Below are positions 25,369-37,400 of a DNA stretch of 64,000 nt, one piece after another; within the stretch, counting starts at the first letter, position 1, and each line of letters begins with the position of its first letter. Location of the stretch: the NCBI GenBank assembly GCA_022747635.1, contig JAKTNV010000003.1, positions 94,667,454-94,731,453 on the forward strand, in the 5' to 3' direction. The position numbers and the translations under genes are program-made. Under the pieces are notes generated by a model. That model was given only the letters and a program-made list of their open reading frames with translations, searched no databases and was not told the origin of the DNA. Origin of the DNA: Hetaerina americana. Its lineage: Eukaryota; Arthropoda; Insecta; Odonata; Calopterygidae.

Positions 25369-25469
25369 CTATAATTATGGATGAATTATAATTACATGCA
25401 ACCAGTAACTGAACACATAAAATAATGATGAAATAGTGAGTCGAATCTTTTGAGGATGGGAAATATTAC
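25369..25469 (-). other. Short fascin intron
   Basis: 101 bp, from donor GTAATA to acceptor ...AATTATAG. AT-rich; nothing else seen. Confidence 0.9.
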
Positions 25470-25626
25470 CTTTTATCCCCAGCAGCTTGAATACCACCAC
25501 CAGTTTCAAGTGTCCAGTAGCGATCTTGCATAGTTCTAATGTACCACCTTTTCGTAGAAGAGTCATACTCCAACTGGAACGTTTCATGATCAGATATCTC
25601 ATCTTGGTTGGCAGTCACATCAACAC
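25470..25626 (-). CDS. sn: Fascin (singed), 5'-most exon seen in the window
   Basis: 157 bp: two bases completing a codon, 51 codons, and two bases of an Arg codon. It reads VDVTANQDEISDHETFQLEY, DSSTKRWYIRTMQDRYWTLE, TGGGIQAAGDK, from the third beta-trefoil. The SANQDE...ETFQLE pattern is diagnostic of fascin. Acceptor AG is at 25628-25627 after a T-rich tract. The first ~290 residues of a typical ~500-residue fascin are missing: no upstream exon with a matching phase was found between here and 64000. Confidence 0.95.
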
Positions 25627-28600
25627 CTGTAAATAAATAGTAAAAATGAATTAACTATCGATAAGCATCAATTATTTAAAATCGCTGCAAAGAAAATGCA
25701 GATTGGAAGTGATAAACAATGGTAGCAACTTTATTTGGTAACTAATTCACAGAAAGAAATTAACTTAATGGGAAATTTCATCAAATTAACTTATGAGTAA
25801 CAAAACACAGCACATCAAACACAAAAGGCAATCTCAATCTAGGGTCAAAATCTTTAATAAAATTTGTATAAGGTTTTAAAAAGGACTCCTGTGCAAGTAT
25901 CACATATACTTCTTTCAATTTAGAACCATATTTGCAAACTTTTACTAATGCCTCAATAATCGCTCATGATTAAAACAGGATAAACCCTTTTTATGAAAGA
26001 AAAACATTATGTTGTTCAGTCAAAACTTGACAAAGTTTATGATTCGTGAGAATATTGTAGACGCTACAGGAGTTTTCCACATTTTAAAGTTTGAGGCTAA
26101 CTCTGTTTCAAGTAGTTCATAGGGGAAATACAATCGTACACAATACAATTTTATACTTTTTCATCTCGGTGTAAAATTTTATCTCAATGAAGGTGTTAAA
26201 CGTATTTAAGCAAGCAGCTCGCAAAAAAACAAGCAAGTCTCCTTGGCATACGCCATCCATTTTTCCCCAGTAGCCAAAATAATGTCCCTTAAAACTAGGC
26301 TTCCTGTAGCGCTGCTAACTCACCGTTAGTCAAGCTACGCTACTGCACTCCATTTTTGTTGAGAAATATTTACTTCTTTTCTCGGAAAGAATGAAGTATG
26401 AAAAGTTTCGATTTTACGAATTTCAATCACATTTAGTTGTACTAGCAACTGAAATTTGCTATGCAGTGAATCCATATAGTTGTTCTGGTACGAGGCTTAT
26501 TACGTTCCAATTGATCTACGAGTCCAAACGAATAGTAGTCCATTACCCTTCGACGCGGGTCGTCCTTTATTTGACGGTTAAGGGCCCTTCCATGTTACTT
26601 CAGGCCCTTCGCGTCAGTGCCCCGCCCACTTCGCCAATCTTACTCGGAGCCTGACCTTCCTCAACGTATCGATCCGCCAGGGAATCACGTCGGTGGGTCT
26701 CTTCGGTTAAAAATCCTCCTAAAATCTTTCGACTAAGCAACCTCCTCTTTCTTCCTATTCACACGGCGCGTTATTACCTTAGTAACTCGAGATGAGAATA
26801 TAAGATATGCGTGTACCTAAATACGCATTATTATTGGCAGTAGCCAACTGGATTAGGGTAGGTTTTGAAGAGCTTTGGCTCTATGCACTACTGTATTCCT
26901 AAGTCTCAACATCTATGACATAAAAAGTGTCATTACACCAGAAAACACATAGGACAAAAAAGCTAAAATTAATTTTAACCAACATTGATTTATATTCCTA
27001 GAACAGCTAGATGCTCAAAATGCTGCATGAATTCATGGTGACCCGGTGAGCAAACAAAATTCGCCATTGATTGTTATTGAAACCTTAAATTTGAGTAGAG
27101 GGGCAAAATCCTCCATATGTCTTGATATTGAAGCGGTCATGCCACGGTTATGCAATTTTCTGAGTCTTGGAACGCACTCGACAAGTACGCGGCACGGGAC
27201 AGGTAACACCAATTTCGTGAGAGGGGATTTCTAATCTCAACAGATGGGTTTGCCGCAAAGTTTATTTCGGTCATCCTATTCATCCAGCCTTTGCCCATCC
27301 CATGCCAATAAAAACATGGATATAGCACGTGGACATCAATAAAATTATTATTGCCATATAACTTTGAGTTAACTTTCCTAATAAATCAAAACACTACCAC
27401 TTAAAATGAAAATGCAAAAACTTTACGACTTTGAATGTTTTCAAATAGTCTCGGAACGTGAATAGTTTCCTCGTGAAGTGAGGTCGAACAGTGACGCCAT
27501 GTCAGCCGGAAATCAGATGAGGCGAGCAAATATTGCATCGACGTAAAAAAGTCTTTGGATGAAAGAGACTAAACATAAAGTTTGAAGATGACCCCTGTCA
27601 ATCGTCGTTCCATACCCCTCCGTCCCCTTTAAGAGAAACGGTTGCTATGGGAGAGGAGCGATACAATGGCTAGCCCGTATATACATATAATGAAGGGAGA
27701 CAATAAATTTGCGACTACTCGAATAAAATTCAAGAACAGGGTCAGAGAAGACGAAAGAGGGCAGCAAATAATGGATGTGCATCCTCAGAGGACGGGTGAG
27801 TAAGGTATCAGAGTAAATGGGGTAGAACTGTAAGGGGAGGCGGCTGGGAAATCGGCTGCTGCCGTGGGGCCACAGCACTTGGCAGCGGTGCAGACAAATG
27901 GCATTGGGGGAGCGAAAAAAGACGGGGGCAAGACGGACATTAAGGGATGAGGGAGTTGAGGCAGGGCAGCGAGGAAAGAGTTGGACGGACGATTACTACA
28001 CCCCGTATGAAACGGTCCAACACTTCCGAGGTCTCCCCTCTGCTTTCAATTTATTTAGGTTGAACTGCTCACTCCAATAGCTAACCGACGACAATTACGA
28101 AAGATTATCAATTTTAGACAGATACAAGCTCCTGGGCTCATTTATTTAAGGGCCATGCGAACTGAAATGGCAACGCTGGAAGGAGATGTCACTATATTTC
28201 ATTTAGGAAGTATATAATTATAAAATAGGTGGAAACAAATATTAAAGCATTCATTCAGAATCATTAGAGATATGTATTCAAATGACTGCGGGCATATATG
28301 CGTATCCGCATAAATTAAAAACTGACGTGGTAATTATTTTCTCCATTCGGTTTTTCTCCTTATGATCAAATAAAAAGGGGAGCATTGCAAATGAAGGGTA
28401 AATAACTTATTTCATTACTAAGGCCCTTAAAAGCTTTTCATTGTGCCTCTGCAAGACGAAATGAGGTAGGTCTCAAATTCACCTCTTGTTACAGTTTATC
28501 ATTCAATTTTAAACTTAAGTTTTTTAGTTAATTTCTTTTCTTTCAGAATGGAATGGATCCTTCATTGGGGAATGTACCGGCACCAACGATAGTATTTCCA

Positions 28601-29399
28601 TGGTGACACCATTCATAAGGGCTTCAATTGCATTGAAAATTCCACATTTGAAAAAAATGTTGGAAATACTTTAAGACGGATACTACGTAAAAAAAATTAA
28701 AAATATTCTGTTCAAATAGTGTACAGACTATCATTTCCCTTATCCGCACAATAGTTCAAGTCCAATGGTAATAGTTCAATTCTTTCATATTTTAACGAGA
28801 AAAATAAAATTGTGCTTCACAATGTTTAACCTTGAGCCATGAAGTGAGCAGAAAAGACTTCTATAATGGTACTAAATCCGAGTTTACTGATGACGCCGAG
28901 GAAATTATAATGGCCCCACATTACATTGGCAGATTGGACCTCCAGGACTCCAGCATTTTTCCTACACGTCGAAGGAGGTAAAAACAATCCTTTTATTGCT
29001 TTAAGTGTAAAAAAATTATATTTATTTACCCTTTTACCATTAATAACTAATATTAACAATCTAGCTCAAATTGCATATTATCTTACTCCCATGAAATAAC
29101 ATACCGAAATCCGCTATTCTGCCAAATTTACCAGAAGCACCCTTTAGCTACCACTTCCCTATTTCAGATTACAGATGATACAACTGCATATGTTGGTACA
29201 ACAGTAATACGTCCAATAAAAAGCGTTTACCATAAGCGTTTTGATTACAATTACAAAAATTTTAGTAGACTTCAACAAAGTTGTAATTTAACTTCTCTAA
29301 AACGTGCATGCTCCGTGGGAGGAGGGAATTATCACCGTTAGTGGTAAAACAACTGAATTCAGCCGACAAATTTGTATGTAATTTGTAAGCAAAACATTT
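25627..29399. other. Upstream / long-intron sequence after CpG boundary, no gene recognised
   Basis: CpG frequency rises near 25.9-26.3 kb and stays high. Small open frames (for example 26391-26654 and 27645-27878) lack recognisable domains. The stretch 26520-26650 is locally GC-rich. No mobile element is recognised. Confidence 0.45.
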
Positions 29400-29650
29400 G
29401 TTTCGTTGCAGAGCCCTCGTTGGGGGCGTCAGGGTGGTCCCTTTTCGGGTGTCTCGCGTCGGTTCCGCTGGGGGGCACGGGAGAGAGGCGAGCGTCTATC
29501 GACTCGAGGATAAGGGAGCAAGGGTACGTAAGGAGACGCCCACTTGGATGGCTCGCAGGGCCGCAGGGAGCGCGGGGGGGGGGGGGGGGGAAAGCTGGGA
29601 GAGAGAGGGAGTTGGGATAGAAGAATCAACGGGGAGCTGCGACAGAATAA
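29400..29650. other. GC-rich patch with a run of 17 G
   Basis: CG-rich sequence with an uninterrupted G run at 29574-29590. It follows a T-rich CGTTGCAG at 29404-29411 that looks like a splice acceptor on the plus strand. Open frames here (29398-29829 plus; 29429-29629 minus) are low-complexity. It could be a CpG-island-like promoter or an untranslated exon; I cannot decide. Confidence 0.35.
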
Positions 29651-29957
29651 GTCGGTACGGGAGAGACCCGGGAATTACTCAACAAAACCTCTCCCCTCAT
29701 TTCTTCCCCTTTCCGAAGGGCCATCGAAGCGATTCCGTGACTAGTGTGCCCGCTGCATCACTCCGGTGTAAGAAGTTCAATGCTTGGTTGAAAATTATTT
29801 TCAAAATAAGTATTTTGGGAATTGGGTAGCGTGTGTGGAAAATTTTAAGTGCAGAGGAGTGCAGAAGAGTTTGGACGAAGTCTTAACCTGTGGGTCCCTT
29901 GGAGTCTTCCGCAGGCAAATGCGGACGCTACAATTCTCTTCCAGGACGGCTTAATTC

Positions 29958-30266
29958 TCGTAGTAGTAGTATTTAGGGGAGATGACCGACAGCTGAGGTC
30001 ATTTGCGCCATAGGGGATGGACAGGAAAGGATGATGGGTGGGGAGAAACCCGGCGTCGGCACTAGCCTTCTCTTTACGAGAGGCGCCAAGGGGTCCGCAG
30101 CTTAACGTCCCATCCGACGGACGGCGTACTCACTCAAAAGTGCTCTCCACAAAGCACCTCAAGTAGGGATCGAGATACCTCTGGAAAATATTTAACACCG
30201 CCGGGATTTGAACCCGGGCCCTCTGGGTGGGAAGCCAGTACGTTAGCCCCCGCACCATCTCGACCC
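29958..30266 (-). mobile_element. tRNA-derived SINE with 8-bp target duplication
   Basis: Minus-strand head at 30266 downwards: GGTCGAGATGGTGCGGGGGC (box A region) and box B GGTTCAAATCCCGG near 30200. A body follows containing GGCGCAAATGACCTCAGCTG (about 30013-29994), a segment typical of an arthropod SINE family. The end is a short TAC repeat. CTTAATTC flanks it directly (29950-29957 and 30267-30274). The B box on its own mimics a tRNA gene, but no cloverleaf can be drawn. Confidence 0.85.
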
Positions 30267-30274
30267 CTTAATTC

Positions 30275-33200
30275 CCGTATATAGGATACTAACCGCATGA
30301 TAATCTTAAGAAGCTCAGGGGAAAGAGGAGGGAATACGAGTATTAACGGATTCTTGATGAAGGGGGAACCAATAATAAAGTAGTAGAAGGAGAAGAAACG
30401 GGGAATATTAAAATCACTCCCATATTCCTCCACATTTACATCGCTAATCTGTGTGTTGGGTTGCCGAATTCGCTTCTAGGGAGGGTTGCCGAATTCGCTT
30501 CTGGGAAAGGTTGCCTATTGTTTTAAAATTGTTTCTAGACAAAAAAACAGGGTTGGACGCCACCGAAATAAACCTTATAACTTAAATTGGGTACGTTAAA
30601 ACACATTAGGTAACTTCTAGAATTAGCTCCCTCTCTCCCGGGAAGTTTCTCACCCGAGTAACGGAGATTTTTAGGTGGGTGGTCCTGAGAGCTTACGTAG
30701 GGCAGTCGCAGAGATATTTGAAATCGACTATAACCTACCGATACCTCTCCTAAAGGGAGCAAATGACCCCAGCGGCCTCGAACCCTCCGACAATAACCGT
30801 GGCTCTCTGCGAGGGGTGACGGGATATCGGCGATCACGCAAGGGGAGGCTGAGATCCTGAGTTCCAAAGGGCGAAGGAGGTCGCGGAAATTCCATGAGTT
30901 CGCTAGGGAGAGAGTGTCTGGAATTCGAAACGGGAGGGAGAAGAATTTAAAGTGAGTGGAGCCCTGAATAGATGAGTCAGGAATGAGGGGGAGCAAAGGG
31001 TGTAGGCGAGCTGAAAAGGTATTTGGAGGTGAAGAGGTACTAAGGGGGGGAAAAGCTTATGTATCGACAAAAAGATAACCATGTGATAAAGTTTTTTTAT
31101 CACATGTTAAGATTAATTTTCCATATGTAATCGAATAATTTCTGCGTCGGTATTCATTCTTCGCTAACGACCAATAGTCTCCATAGATCGCAACGAAGGA
31201 ATTAGAATGACATCCTATGATGTTCAACAATTTTGTCTTGCACGACTTGACTTAACTGCTGGCCAGAAAAGTGAAAAAAATATAAGAACCTCATTCGAGT
31301 TTTTGAAAAGGTCTTTGCACGGCTTGCATATAAATGTGGCACTTACTACGTATTACTACAAACTATTTTTAATATGTGAATTTAATTTAACTTTAAATGA
31401 ATGATTACATAATGAAAATTTAATTCAATCAGTAATTTTCCGTAGTAATTAGCCAAATTTACTAGACAAATAGTTAAGGCGTTGACGTCCCAGTTGATAA
31501 GTTAGAATTCTTAAAGCAATAACCAAGGCAAACATTTCATCTAGAGACATACTTTAAGAGTGAGACATCACTGGCTTAAAGGATTAAAATGTAAAAACCT
31601 AAATTTGGTATTGCCTTGTTCTTCTCGATATTCCAAAGACAAAGTTCTATATGGAATCAGGAATTTGACAGTAACACTGACACTAATTTGGTAAATGATC
31701 TATTTATACTCACTATAGTTGGAATGCAACCTTAATCAAGGAAAAAGTCGTAATTATTTCGATTTAGTTCAATTTATCATTCAAGTTTCCATTGCTTTCC
31801 ACGGTTCTAAATTTTACCTTTTTAATTAGGCATTGTTTTGACTGAAAATTCATAGGTGTTGCAGTTCATGTATCACTCTTGGCTGCCATGGGGTACCGTT
31901 CCTTTTAATTTGCAATTCTAACCCTCATGTCTCTCATGAACAGCGAGTGTTTCGCAAAGCGGTGCCTCTAAAAAATGCAAGTCACATAATTCTCAAATAA
32001 ATGGTCGGTTTTTTGGTATCTTTTCCGAGTTCGCAGTGTTAGCTGCTCTATAATCGCAAGAGCACTTTTTAGGTCATGATAATTTTAAAAAACCAAACGG
32101 TAGTTTCCAAAATTTTAAACGCATTACCACATAAAACAATTTATTTCTAGCGAGAAGAAATGTACATACGTACTTCCCTCTTCCATTAAGAATTCTCTTC
32201 AGGTACAGCACCGAACATTTTCACAGAAACTTTCAGCTGAATTTAGGACCAGCCACTTTTGAATCACCAAATATCCCAATGAAAATAAAGTTACTGAACT
32301 AAATCCCACATTTATACAGCAGTAATTTGTTTTTTTTAGGGAAATCCATTGGCCGGGATATAACCATAAAATCAATTCAAATCAGAAAAATCGCATACAG
32401 ATCACATGACAATTATCGTCATCTGAAGCAGTAATCGAACATACAACATTCGGAATAGCCGGCAAGTTCATAATACAAAATGGTGTATACACATAGTTCG
32501 TTGATTTATATTCTTGAATAAAGCGTCTTTCGTGGTTTCGATTCTATGCCAACGGTGAGACAGGAGGTTTTTTATTTCTTCTTCTCCCGATTTTCAGTGG
32601 TATAAAATTAGTTATGATAATTTGATGCCAGGAGTAGTATTATATAGAAGGACTATTTCTTAAAATATGAGTTATCAATAAATGACAACGAATGATGCTA
32701 TATATTACTGTAGGCGAAGGTACGTCCAGATCACTCAACCAGCAAAACTAAGAAGGTGGTTTGATACTTTGAGGAGAAGAAACATCGGTTTCTTTAGTCA
32801 AACAACTCCGTTACTCCTCATTCGGAGAATGGTAATCACCTCTCGTACCCCTAACAGAGGTGATCTCATTTCCAGTGAATCACTTTTCCGAACAGTTCAC
32901 AGAAGCAATCGTAGAAATCCACACCGAACAAGCAATTCGGTATTCCCAGTTGCCAAAGTTTCAATCAATAAACTTCTACTTATTTTACTTAAACTGTTTA
33001 CCTTTAATTAAATGAAACAATACTTTGGTATCACTAAGTTGTGGTAGGGTAAATGAAAGAAGGGGAAAAATACTTCCGTTTTTTGAGCATTAATTTATCT
33101 GTTAAAATTTGGTCAACGTATTCACTGAGTTCTGGCCGAATGTGTTTTTCACGTTACTACGGAGCCAGCAGGAAGGGAGGGTAGCTTTCTCTCTTTTACC

Positions 33201-34364
33201 GAAGCCGTACCTTACATCCGGACAAAAGGGTTTCTCTCTGTGCAAGAACCATTGGCGATAGTCAACGAGCGAGTAGAGGGCTACTTTCATCGTGGTCAAA
33301 GCTGTTTTCAACATTTTACCCGCGACAGTTGTCACTATTCCCTCAAATACTCCTGGGAGTACAAGGAAGCATTGTTGTAGCACTAGGAAGTGATGACAAA
33401 ATTTCATTTTGGGACTGACAATTTAAAAGCTTTTATTTACGGCATGTCGGAATCGGAATAAGCGAATGGTCGATAAAGCATTTTAGAGTCCGATGACTAC
33501 CTGCAAGCGCAGGAAAATATTTCAATTTAATAAAATCACTTATTTATGTTTAAATTGAAGTTGCTCTTGGGAAGCATTCTAATTAAATCGTTTCATTACC
33601 TATATTCCTAACCGTTTCCTAAAAGTTTTGCTTTTATGTTTTGGTAAATCCAGGCTCCACCAAGGACTGACTGATGAACCTTGAACATGGCGTACGTGGG
33701 CGCTTTTAGCTCTTTATGTGTTTATGATTAAGAAAAAGTGACTAAATCTTATACCGGGTAATCCTTTTGGCCCAAAAGAAACCGTGGCATATGGTAAGAA
33801 AGCCTGGGGGGTGTCATATGTTATTCACTGAATTTAAATGTATGTATGCCAATTAGAAGGAATAAGCCATTTTGTGAAGGGACCCATAAATTAAATGCAG
33901 CACTTCATTGATTTGAGCATAAATAATTCAAACATTAATTTAGGATTACGAAAAAATTTTCAATTAACTCTCGTCGGAATGATCATTATACATATATGCG
34001 CTACTATTTTCTTTACATCATACACGCTAGAGATTGCTCTCCAAGAAAGATTCTATCAAATATTCAGGGCAGCAGCAAAATTAAAATTCATAATAGCCTC
34101 TTTGAAGACTTGCTAAGAACAATTCAAAAGCATTCCACGATACCAATGAAAACAACATGCATGAAAAGCAATGCCATTAAGATAAAATATTAAAACCAAG
34201 ATCAACATATTCATAAACACAAACAAGTTATTAAAGCGCTTCAGTGGGTTCTTTTTGAATAAAAATTATAAAATTGCTTTTCTTTAAGGCTTGAACGTGC
34301 AAAGATTATACGATACAGAAATATACTTAACAAATAATGAAATCCAATGTTCTCTAAGTGTTTA
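30275..34364. other. Unassigned sequence
   Basis: Nothing coding is recognised. A 25-bp unit (GGGTTGCCGAATTCGCTTCT) is repeated twice in tandem at about 30457-30507. A perfect 11-bp inverted repeat (CATGTGATAAA...TTTATCACATG) lies at about 31080-31106. GC-rich at 30620-30860, AT-rich elsewhere. Confidence 0.4.
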
Positions 34365-34444
34365 CTTTTTACATCAAGTTTTGAACAATGCATTTCTGTC
34401 TTCTAGATGAGTGAAATTCACTGTCCAAAACTTGATCTAAAAAG
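34365..34444. ncRNA. miRNA-precursor-like hairpin (candidate)
   Basis: The arms 34365-34396 and 34413-34444 pair over 32 positions with 28 Watson-Crick pairs, four isolated single mismatches (positions 8, 20, 24 and 27 from the base) and no bulge. The terminal loop is 16 nt. Arm cores are ATCAAGTTTTGAACAATGCA and CACTGTCCAAAACTTGAT. An 80-nt imperfect hairpin of this geometry is typical of animal pre-miRNAs. I do not recognise the mature sequence as a known miRNA. The strand is undetermined because both strands fold equally. Confidence 0.5.
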
Positions 34445-37400
34445 TCTTCTCACGTATTATTACATTAGGTCATCTTCGTTAAGTCGTCACATTTACCTAC
34501 GTTAATATTAAGATAGGTACTTAGACGTAATTATCTTAATGGCGAATGAGAAACACCGAAAAAATACTTTTTGGACGGTACCGAAAAGTGTTTACACTGC
34601 CAATGAGCTGAACTATCACTTCCCTGTTTTTGGAATTAAGGTCGCAAGTTCAAACTAACTGGCGTTAAGTATAAGCTGAATGGCATGTCTAGTAACTGGC
34701 TTTTTAAACTGAAATGCAAGCACCCGCACTGATTACTTCCCGTACATCTAATATGTGTGTTTGAATTGCAATCGTAGAATTAAAGAAGTAAATAAATATT
34801 AAGGAAAATTGCCCCCAACGTTTAGTAGGCAATGAAGATTTTAAAGGTACTTGGAAATTTCCGAGGAATATGATGAAGGTTCTGCAGGAATAGTTGAATT
34901 AATTCCTAAAGGGAAACGCCAAGCAAGTTTTAGGAATTAATAAATGTTTGCTATAATAGTTTTAAGCTGCTCGATATAAGATATGCCTAGAGATTGTACT
35001 TGCTTTAGTTGAGAAGTTGAAAAATCGCAGCAGGCAAGGGATTTCACGAAGTCTTAGTCCGTAAATTTTGGGCACATTCATCCACATTGGATGAATTTAA
35101 TAAGCATCAATTTAAAAAATCTTAAAAATATGGAGAAGAAACGGACTTTAAGTCCCAAAATAATAATAAATAAGTAAGAGAAAGAAACTACAAGAAAATA
35201 AAACACAGGTTTTTTAATGATTAAATTGCAGAAAATACCTGCGTTATCAATAATAATTAACCTTAAAATACTATCAATGATGAATATAAAACAACCATAG
35301 TCGCTGCTATATTAGAATAGAATGCATCGTCGTTGCAGGGTGACGAAGACAATTCTTTCTACATAACGAGGAGTGAGAAAAAAAGCACATCGCTAATCTT
35401 ATTTGCACAACGTGCTCTCACACACTTCGAACACTTCCATGGATGGAGATGGAAACATTACGTCAAAGGGACTGCTTCACCCTTTTTGCGAGACATATTT
35501 CCGCTTTTTCCCGAACAAATATCCACGAAGTGGTGGGAGTGGTATTGATTGATAGAGGCAAGTACAAAACGGAATGCCTACCCCGCACACCCAAGACCCC
35601 CAGACATACGAAAAATGGTACTGCAATCATAATAGCGTTCTCGAAGTGGCTTCAATAGTATTGATATGCCTAGTATCGAAAGTAAGCCCTTATCCAAGGC
35701 TGAGCTAACAGACATAATGGATCGTACAAGTTGAATCAATAAGAAATGTAATGGGAATTGGTGATGTGACAGGCGAGCAAATACGTGAACTGAATAGTCC
35801 TCCGGGGATGAATGGAAAGATAATGGTGCCGTTTTTTTGAGAATCTAGAATCACGAAAAAGACGCCCCAAAGGAAGGAAAGCATTCCTATAATAATAGGA
35901 ATACGGGAGGAAAAAGAGGATATCCGCAAATATTTTCAGTTATAGAATTAGAGTGATGTATTGATTTGATTTTTTCTTCTGTTCCGATCTCTCAGGGTAG
36001 TTCATTTCACACAGTACGTAAACAATACTAAATTAAATATCTTGGGTTTAAATTTCAACTAATCATTCTTGGAAACTTTATTCGAATTATAAATTTAGGA
36101 TTCTGAATAATTGGGTACCTCTTGGAAAAAAACTCGCAGAAAATACAGAGAAAAGTTCTATGGGATACATTGACTACAGAAGTGGATAACCGATACGTTT
36201 CAAGTGCGTTTATATTTGAGTTATCATTCAATGAATAATTGTGTATTAATGCAATGTGATTAATGCAATTAATTCATTATTAATGTAATGTGCAAAGTGT
36301 ATTAATCGTTTAAACTATTTAGTCATATTAAAGGAGGCAGCATTCAGGAAAAAAAGGATGTTTCCAAAGTCGCTTTTAAAGGGAATCAGGGGGAAGGGAA
36401 TGAGTTCGACTAACAAGATAAGGTTAATTGACCGACTCAGCCTTAACTCATTGGACCGACCACAGAGAAGGATCCCACACAGGAAGAAGCGCTGGGGGAG
36501 AGCAAGTGAAATTCATTGTCACTGATGGAGATAAGAACAGTTAAGCACCACGCCTCGGTAGATTACGTGACTCGGATGCACATGTAGATATTTGTAAATC
36601 GAGTTAAGTTATAAAAAGAACTAAAAAGAGCTGAAGATAAAATGAAGGGATAGAAAAGGACATTTAAAATTGCAAAGTAAAGGCACTTATGCTTGTGTAT
36701 TCAGAAATTGGCTTTAGATGACGCAAGATTGGAGGTAAATAGACCTTAATATAAAAACACTCAAAATGATTTACTTTCAATAAAGATTAAATGACGTGCC
36801 GTTCCCCTTGTCGCCTTTCTATTTTCTAGACCAATCGAAACAAATTTAAGCTAATCTAATCTAACTTTTTTTTAAATTGTGCAGAAATGCATCTAGTCTC
36901 CTATCTCAGGGTAATCAAAGTCTCTAAAAATATCCTTATGTGAAGATCTGCCATTGTTTGAGTGAATTTGCAATTTCTATTCATGGAGTCACCCCTCTTC
37001 TGCTGATGAAAAACCGATGCCCCTTGTCCCCAAAATGTGCACCGCCCATGAGTGTCACGTAATTCAAAATGTTCACCTTACCAGTACGTACATACACTTT
37101 GCAGATGCTTATCGAACACCACATGTCCTTCTACGTACTGGAAGTGCCACGTGGCGCAAACAACTGTTATCTGCCGGCGTCTTCTTCAAGCCTTTTATAG
37201 GTTGACAACCAGAAAAATCTCATTATTTTCCCTGCATTGATTTTTATGCAGTCATACCGTAGGTGCTAACATGACCTTCAAGCACCAATCTCCAATGACT
37301 AGAGCGAACCCAATGATTTTAACTTAAAAAAACCTCTCCACTGCATCCTCTGCTCGATTTCCGTGATTGCGTGGCGACAAAAAAGGGTTGGGGAAATTTC

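Noticed and set aside
29398..29829. 143-codon plus-strand frame after an acceptor-like CGTTGCAG
   Set aside because: It contains poly-Gly from the G run and no domain. The acceptor alone is not enough to call an exon.
30190..30270. tRNA-like box A and box B on the minus strand
   Set aside because: No cloverleaf can be drawn, and the segment is the head of a SINE with target duplications.
34600..34670. tRNA-like TAGTTCAGCTCATTGGCAG on the minus strand
   Set aside because: No matching box B downstream on the same strand.
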